NCBI GenBank assembly: GCA_031292665.1
Contig: JARLGR010000102.1
Location: forward strand, 38,304 to 102,303
Direction of reading: 5' to 3'
Origin: Mycobacterium sp.
GTDB taxonomy: Bacteria; Actinomycetota; Actinomycetes; Mycobacteriales; Mycobacteriaceae
DNA length: 64,000 bases
The notes under the pieces are model-generated. The model made no database searches. It had not been told where the DNA came from and saw nothing but the letters and a program-made list of their open reading frames with translations. The translations under genes and the position numbers were made by a program. Positions 58,835-64,000 of the stretch are shown piece after piece (within the stretch, counting starts at the first letter, position 1; every line of letters starts with the position of its first letter).

Positions 58835-60346
58835 TCACCGGGAGGTGGGGTCGGGCTGGGCGCGGGCAAGAGGTGGCGCGTCGCCGGCGTCCCGGCGGCC
58901 CTGCGCCGAGTGCCGGTACCCGTAGGCGGCGTAGATAACGGTTCCCACCACCAGCCAGACGCCGAACCGCACCCAGGTCAGGGCGGTCAGGTTCACCATC
59001 AGCCACACACATGCGCAGATCGAGGCGATGGGAAGCACCGGCACCCAGGGAGCCCGGAAGCCTCGCTCGAGGTCCGGGCGGGTGCCGCGCAGGACCATGA
59101 CGCCGGCCGACACCAGGACGAAGGCGAACAGCGTTCCGACGTTGACCATCTCCTCGAGCTTGTCGATCGGGAACACCGACGCCGTCACGGCCACCAGCAC
59201 CGCCACCAGCACGGTGATGCGGACCGGGGTGCCGCGCGGACCGGTCTTGGCCAACCGCCGCGGCAACAGGCCGTCGCGCGCCATCGCGAACAGGATGCGG
59301 CACTGACCGAGCATCAGCACCATGACCACGGTGGTCAGCCCCGCCAGGGCCCCGATGGAGATGATCTGGCTGGCCCAGTTGATCCCGTTGTCCTTGAACG
59401 CCGTGGCCAGGTTCGCGTGACCGCGGCCGGGGACGGTCTTGAGTTGGGTGTAGGAGACCATGCCGGACAACACGATCGCGACCGCAACGTAGAGCAGGCT
59501 CACGATCCCCAGCGACGCGAGGATCCCCTTCGGGACGTCGCGCTGGGGATTCTTGGTCTCCTCGGCCATGGTCGCCACGATGTCGAATCCGATGAACGCG
59601 AAGAACACGATCGACGCGCCCGCCAACACGCCGTACCACCCGTAGTGGCTGCTGTGCGCCCCGGTCAACAGCGACAGCACCGACTGGTCGATGCCGCGCA
59701 CGTCATGCCCCGTTTCGGGCTTGGGGATGAACGGCGAGTAGTTCGAGCCCTTGATGTAGAAGGCGCCGACGACCACGACCAACACCACCACCGACACCTT
59801 GATGCCGGTGACCACCGCCGAAAACCTCGATGACAGCTTGGTGCCCATGGCGATCAGCGTCGCCACCGCCGCGACGATCAGCAGCGCGCCCCAGTCGAAC
59901 TGGGCGGATCCGAGTTGGACGGTGCCACCGGCGAACCCGAACACCGTGCCGAGGTAGCTCGACCACCCCTTGGCGACGACGGCGGCGCCGACGGCCAGTT
60001 CCAGCAGCAGGTTCCAGCCGATGATCCAGGCCAGGAACTCGCCGAAGGTGGCGTAGGAGAAGGTGTACGCGCTGCCCGCCACCGGCAGCGTGGAGGCGAA
60101 CTCCGCGTAGCACAGTGCCGCCAGCGCGCACGTCACCGCCGCGATCACGAACGAGATCCAGATCGCCGGGCCGGTGATGTCGCCGGCCGTCGACGCGGTG
60201 ACCGTGAAGATACCGGCGCCGATCACCACCGCCACCCCGAACACGACCAGGTCCCACCACGTCAGTTCCTTGCGCAGCCGCGTGTCGGGCTCGTCGGTGT
60301 CGGCGATCGACTGCTCGACCGACTTCGTGCGCCAACGATTCGCCAT
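58835..60346 (-). CDS. Amino-acid permease (APC family)
   Basis: A 503-residue transporter with about 12 membrane segments of the APC superfamily, cationic amino-acid transporter type: KELTWWDLVVFGVAVVIGAGIF begins the first segment, here given as WDLVVFGVAVVIGAGIF, then LPVAGSAYTFSYATFGEFLAW and FFAFIGFDIVATMAEETKNPQRD. The substrate is not determinable. ATG 60346 has AAGGG 7 bases upstream; the long N-terminal extension to 60457 is rejected. It is divergent from the flavoprotein gene. Confidence 0.9.
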   Translation of the reverse strand: MANRWRTKSVEQSIADTDEPDTRLRKELTWWDLVVFGVAVVIGAGIFTVTASTAGDITGPAIWISFVIAAVTCALAALCYAEFASTLPVAGSAYTFSYATFGEFLAWIIGWNLLLELAVGAAVVAKGWSSYLGTVFGFAGGTVQLGSAQFDWGALLIVAAVATLIAMGTKLSSRFSAVVTGIKVSVVVLVVVVGAFYIKGSNYSPFIPKPETGHDVRGIDQSVLSLLTGAHSSHYGWYGVLAGASIVFFAFIGFDIVATMAEETKNPQRDVPKGILASLGIVSLLYVAVAIVLSGMVSYTQLKTVPGRGHANLATAFKDNGINWASQIISIGALAGLTTVVMVLMLGQCRILFAMARDGLLPRRLAKTGPRGTPVRITVLVAVLVAVTASVFPIDKLEEMVNVGTLFAFVLVSAGVMVLRGTRPDLERGFRAPWVPVLPIASICACVWLMVNLTALTWVRFGVWLVVGTVIYAAYGYRHSAQGRRDAGDAPPLARAQPDPTSR

Positions 60347-60401
60347 CCACGTGCCCTTTCGCCATTCGTTGGACCGCAACAGTACTGGGTACTCTCCGGG
60401 G

Positions 60402-61799
60402 ATGCCGGATCGCGAAGGAAGCACGCGGGACCACGCCGTGGTCATCGGGGGAAGCATCGCCGGCCTGTGCGCCGCGCGGGTGCTGTCGGACGCCTTCTCC
60501 CGGGTGACCGTTTACGAGCGCGACCAGTTGCCGGGCACCCCGACCAACCGCGCGACCGTGCCCCAGGACCAGCACCTGCACATGCTGATGGCCCGCGGGG
60601 CCGAGGAGTTCGAGGGCCTGTTTCCCGGCCTGCTGGAGGACATGGTGGCCGCGGGCGTGCCCATGCTGGAGAACCGTCCGGACTGCATCCACCTGGGCGC
60701 CGTGGGCCACGTCCTGGGCGTCGGCCAGACGTTGCGCGACGAGTTCACCGCCTACGTGCCCAGCCGCCCGCACCTGGAATGGCAACTGCGCCAACGGGTG
60801 CGCGACATCGACAACGTCGACATAGTGCGGCGCTCGGTCACCGAGCCCGTGTTCGACCGGGCGCGGCAGCGGGTGACCGGTGTACTGCTGGACCCGGAAG
60901 ACGAATTGGTGGCCGCCGACCTCGTGGTGGACGCCGCCGGCCGGGGCACCCGGTTGCCGGTGTGGTTGGAGCAGTGGGGATATCAGCGTCCGGTCGAACA
61001 AGCCATCGACATCGGCATCCACTACGCCACGCACCGGTTCCGGATTCCCGAGGGCCTGATCGCGGAGAAGGTGGTGGTGGCCGGCGCCTCGCACGACCAA
61101 TCGCTCGGGCTGGGCATGCTCTATTACGAGGACGGCGCCTGGGTGCTGACGACGTTCGGGGTGGCCAACGCCAAGCCGCCCCGGACGTTTCCGGAGATGC
61201 TGGAGCTGGCCGGAGAGCTGCTGCCCGCCCACTTCAACGCCGCGCTGGCGCAGGCCGAACCCTTCGGTGAGCCGGCCTATCACGCGTTCCCGGCCAGCAG
61301 GTGGCGCCGCTACCACAAGCTGACCCTCTTCCCGGCCGGGATCCTGCCCCTCGGCGACGCCGTCGCCAGCTTCAATCCGACCTTCGGGCAGGGCATGACG
61401 ATGACGGCGCTGCAGGCCGGGCACCTGCGGCGGGCCCTGCAATTCCCGGACGACCAAGTGGCCGCGGTGCTGAACCGGGCCACCGCCAAGACCACTTATC
61501 CGGTGTGGATGATGAACGGCATCGCCGACGTCAACTTCCACCATGCGGTCACCGAGCCCACCCCCTGGTGGTGGCGGCCGTCGGCCGCGCTGTTCGACCA
61601 GTTCCTCGGCGCCGCCGAGACCGATTCCGTTCTGGCCGAATGGTTTTTGCGCCGGTTCTCGCTCCTCGACAGCCTCTATGTCGTCCCGCCGCCGCGGATC
61701 GTCGGCCGCGCCATGCGGCACAATCTGCGGCTGTGGCTGCGGGAGCGCCGGGAGGCCGCCCGCGAGCGGAGAGCGGTCACAACCCTACGGTCGCCCTGA
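60402..61799 (+). CDS. FAD-dependent monooxygenase-like flavoprotein
   Basis: A 465-residue protein with HAVVIGGSIAGLCAARVL for FAD binding, YERDQLP at the end of strand 2, VVDAAGRGTRLPVWL, and LFPAGILPLGDAVASFNPTFGQGM, the second FAD-contact (GD) motif of aromatic hydroxylases and geranylgeranyl reductases. It matches Rv3254. No partner is evident. ATG 60402 is chosen. Its 3' end overlaps that of manA by 23 bases on the other strand. Confidence 0.88.
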   Translation: MPDREGSTRDHAVVIGGSIAGLCAARVLSDAFSRVTVYERDQLPGTPTNRATVPQDQHLHMLMARGAEEFEGLFPGLLEDMVAAGVPMLENRPDCIHLGAVGHVLGVGQTLRDEFTAYVPSRPHLEWQLRQRVRDIDNVDIVRRSVTEPVFDRARQRVTGVLLDPEDELVAADLVVDAAGRGTRLPVWLEQWGYQRPVEQAIDIGIHYATHRFRIPEGLIAEKVVVAGASHDQSLGLGMLYYEDGAWVLTTFGVANAKPPRTFPEMLELAGELLPAHFNAALAQAEPFGEPAYHAFPASRWRRYHKLTLFPAGILPLGDAVASFNPTFGQGMTMTALQAGHLRRALQFPDDQVAAVLNRATAKTTYPVWMMNGIADVNFHHAVTEPTPWWWRPSAALFDQFLGAAETDSVLAEWFLRRFSLLDSLYVVPPPRIVGRAMRHNLRLWLRERREAARERRAVTTLRSP

Positions 61800-63003
61800 A
61801 CAACTTCGTGGGCTCGCGCGCGACCAGGCGGATCGGCCCGTCGTCGGCCGCCACCCAGGCGGCCATCCCGCGGTGCAGCGTAAGCGACCCGGCTTTGCCG
61901 TGCACCGTCGTGCAACCCTCGGTGCACACCAAGACCTGCGGGCCATCGTGACTGCACGACGCGTCGACCTCGTGGCCGACGTACTCCCCGTCGAGCGCCA
62001 GCAGCGCGACGGCGAACTCGTCGGCCGGGGTCTCGTACACCAGGGCGAACCCCTCTCGGCGGACGTGGGGACGCAGCTGCGACTCGGCGCTCGGGTTGAA
62101 GTCCAGCACCCGCAGCAGCTCGGGCACGTCGACGTGCTTGGGGGTCAGCCCCCCGCGTAACACGTTGTCGGAGTTGGCCATCACCTCCACCGCAAACCCG
62201 CGTAGGTAGGTGTGCAGGTTGCCGGCCGGCACGAAGATCGCCTCGCCGGGGGCCAGGGTGATGCGGTTGAGCAGCAGCGCCGCCAGCACCCCGGCGTCGC
62301 CCGGGTAGCGCTCGCCGAGCTCGAGCACCGTCTTGGCTTCCGCGGCGAATTCCGTCGCCCCGGAGCTGACGTAGTGGATGGCACCGTCCAGCACCGCCGG
62401 CACCAGCACGTCGAGGTCCGGCTGGGGCGCGGTGATCCACGTGGTGAACAGCGCCCGCAGACCGTCGGCGTCGGACTGGTCGCTCAGCAAGTCGATGAAC
62501 GGGTCGAGGTCGGAGACGGCCAACGCCCCCAGCAGCTCGGCGGTCCGGGAGGCCTGGCGGAACCCGGCCAGCGCCTCGAACGGCTGCAGCGCCACCAGCA
62601 GCTCCGGCTTGTGGGAGGTATCGCGGTAGTTGCGGATCGGCGAGGAAACCGGAATGCCCAGCCGCTCCTCGCGACGGTAACCCTCCAGCGCCTGTTCGGC
62701 ACTCGGGTGGGCTTGCAGCGACAGCGGCTCGTCGGCGGCCAGCACCTTGACCAGAAACGGGAGCACGTCACCGAACCGGGCGCGCGACCCGGCTCCCAGC
62801 TGCCCCTCCGGATCGTCGACCAGCGCCTTCAGCAACGAGATCTCGCCGTGGTCGGTTTCCAGCCAGGCCGGATCGCCGGGGTGGGCACCGAACCACAGCT
62901 CGGCCTCCGGGTGCGCGGCCGGAACCGGACGCCCGGTGAACTCTGCGATGTCGATACGCGATCCCCACGCGTATGTCCGTAAGGCCCCGCGAAGCAGTTC
63001 CAC
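61777..63003 (-). CDS. manA: Mannose-6-phosphate isomerase
   Basis: A 408-residue type I phosphomannose isomerase linking fructose-6-phosphate to mannose-6-phosphate, the source of GDP-mannose for lipomannan and PIMs. Zinc-site and catalytic pieces: LSLQAHPS, SHKPELLVAL and FVPAGNLHTYLRGF. GTG 63003 is the start; the longer open frame overlaps the SIS-domain gene. The upstream gene encodes its expected partner, 8 bases away, which together with the order Rv3255c-Rv3256c supports co-transcription. Confidence 0.94.
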   Translation of the reverse strand: MELLRGALRTYAWGSRIDIAEFTGRPVPAAHPEAELWFGAHPGDPAWLETDHGEISLLKALVDDPEGQLGAGSRARFGDVLPFLVKVLAADEPLSLQAHPSAEQALEGYRREERLGIPVSSPIRNYRDTSHKPELLVALQPFEALAGFRQASRTAELLGALAVSDLDPFIDLLSDQSDADGLRALFTTWITAPQPDLDVLVPAVLDGAIHYVSSGATEFAAEAKTVLELGERYPGDAGVLAALLLNRITLAPGEAIFVPAGNLHTYLRGFAVEVMANSDNVLRGGLTPKHVDVPELLRVLDFNPSAESQLRPHVRREGFALVYETPADEFAVALLALDGEYVGHEVDASCSHDGPQVLVCTEGCTTVHGKAGSLTLHRGMAAWVAADDGPIRLVAREPTKLFRATVGL

Positions 63004-63011
63004 TTGTTTAT

Positions 63012-64000
63012 CTATCCCCGCACCAGTCGCATGTAAACCGCGGCCATCTCCACCCGGAGGGCCAATACTGCCAGCTGCTGCTCCGGGCTGACGGGGCCCC
63101 CCAGTGAAGGCAAAACCTCGGAGCCGGCCGAGCCGCCGGGCCCATCCGGCACATCCTCGGCAGCGAGTAGGTATACGTCCTCGAGCCCGGCGACGCGGGC
63201 GGCCACTACCGTCTGCTCGTCGGCCAACGTCAGCACGAGCACCCGCAGCCGCTCGGGCGGCGGTCCGTCGATCTCTTCGTCGTGGAACAGGGCGTCGACG
63301 GAAGAACCGGCACTCACGGCGCGCAGCGCGACCACGGCATCCGCCAGCCCGGAGGCGGCGACCGCCTCGTAGGCGATCCGCAGCAGCACCGAACTGCCGT
63401 GCCGGGCCAGTGCCAGCGTCGCGGCACAGTCGCCGGCCAGCGCCACCCGGCGACCGGCGATGCGCGCCGCGATCATCTTGGCGGGATTTCTGAACAGCTC
63501 GCGACCCGCGCTGTTGCGGAGCGCCTCGGCGTCCAGCTCGTCGGCGAGCGCCCCGAGGTCGACGCCGGCCCCGGGGTCCACGGTGCGCAATGCCGCCAGG
63601 CCGGCGCCCAGGTACCGGCACAAGCCGAACTGGTCGGAAACCCAGAGCCGCGGCGCCAGCACGGCGGCGCGGCCCGTGGTGGAATCCCGCAGCGGACCCT
63701 CGTACGGCGCCACCACGACAACCCGCGCACCGCGGCGCACGCCGGTCGCGGCCGCGCTCACGAGCGCCGGATCGCCGGGGTCGTCGCCAGCGACGATCAG
63801 CACGTCGAGCGGCCCCACCCACGGCGGCGCCTCGCCGACGAGGGTGATCGGCTCCGAGGCCGCCCCGCCCAGCGTGGCGGCCAGGATGGACCCGGCGGTC
63901 TCGGCGGTCCCCCGCCCGGCCACCCAGATCACGCTGCGCGGACGGTCGCCGCCGGCCAGCGCGTCCAGCGCGCCCTCGTCGGCCGCCGGGGCGATCGCGC
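63012..64000 (-). CDS. SIS-domain phosphosugar isomerase-like protein, 5' end cut
   Basis: The frame is still open at the right edge, so the N-terminus is missing. The visible part corresponds to Rv3256c, a protein with sugar-isomerase (SIS) folds: SVIWVAGRGTAETAGSIL, PLDVLIVAGDDPGDPALV, then ARRGARVVVVAPY-type strands, shown as GARVVVVAPYEGPLR. Relatives are named TobH or bifunctional phosphoglucose/phosphomannose isomerase. It likely works with manA in mannose metabolism. Confidence 0.82.
   Translation of the reverse strand, partial: AIAPAADEGALDALAGGDRPRSVIWVAGRGTAETAGSILAATLGGAASEPITLVGEAPPWVGPLDVLIVAGDDPGDPALVSAAATGVRRGARVVVVAPYEGPLRDSTTGRAAVLAPRLWVSDQFGLCRYLGAGLAALRTVDPGAGVDLGALADELDAEALRNSAGRELFRNPAKMIAARIAGRRVALAGDCAATLALARHGSSVLLRIAYEAVAASGLADAVVALRAVSAGSSVDALFHDEEIDGPPPERLRVLVLTLADEQTVVAARVAGLEDVYLLAAEDVPDGPGGSAGSEVLPSLGGPVSPEQQLAVLALRVEMAAVYMRLVRG

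Noticed and set aside
59703..61721. Long minus-strand frame across the permease start and the flavoprotein gene
   Set aside because: Crosses a divergent promoter and has no recognisable content.

Overview
This GC-rich window carries mycobacterial signature genes (mtrA-mtrB-lpqB, a PE-domain protein, a WS/DGAT acyltransferase, desA3 with its reductase, secA1) and looks like a slow-growing Mycobacterium. From 16.3 to 19.4 kb and again from 35.4 kb to the right edge, gene order follows, from memory, the M. tuberculosis block running from the SRAP gene and aroA-rsgA (Rv3226c-Rv3228) through desA3, ppk2, secA1, mtrAB, alkB and manA (Rv3229c-Rv3256c). No database was searched, so names rest on recognisable motifs and synteny.

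Layout. 0-3 kb: the 3' end of a glycogen debranching enzyme and a membrane alpha/beta-hydrolase. 3-10.5 kb: a DUF5996 gene, a sigma-factor scrap abutting a PucR regulator broken by an in-frame stop, an intact divergent PucR paralogue, an HdeD-like membrane protein, a 58-residue membrane peptide with a strong terminator, and a third PucR-type regulator. 10.5-19.4 kb: a DUF3556/FAD-oxidoreductase pair, a 3-hydroxyacyl-CoA dehydrogenase, a PE-histidine phosphatase fusion, the SRAP protein, aroA and rsgA.

19.4-35.4 kb is accessory: about 16 kb lies between rsgA and desA3, which I remember as neighbours in M. tuberculosis. It opens with a vapBC pair and an HxlR regulator facing a thiolase gene, then a TetR regulator facing a limonene-epoxide-hydrolase-type gene. 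The core is a divergent catabolic cluster (23.5-29.9 kb). One arm holds an MBL-fold hydrolase, SDR, sulfotransferase, VOC protein, zinc-dehydrogenase-like protein and a truncated SDR; the other holds an SDR and a TetR regulator. Two copies of one inverted repeat lie between the arms, and partial copies of a thiolase 3' end lie at both ends. DUF302, NTF2-like, SDR and substrate-binding-like genes and a TetR/di-iron protein pair follow.

35.4-64 kb is the conserved block: fatty-acid desaturation (DesA3 and reductase), polyphosphate kinase 2, a WS/DGAT-type protein, protein export (SecA1), ribosome hibernation, MtrAB-LpqB envelope signalling, thymidylate kinase, S-adenosylhomocysteine hydrolase, an alkane hydroxylase-rubredoxin-TetR operon, an amino-acid permease, a flavoprotein and mannose-6-phosphate isomerase. 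It is interrupted at 41.8-45.0 kb by an SRPBCC-like scrap, an MddA-like methyltransferase, a frameshifted HD-GYP/LuxR gene and an unknown gene.
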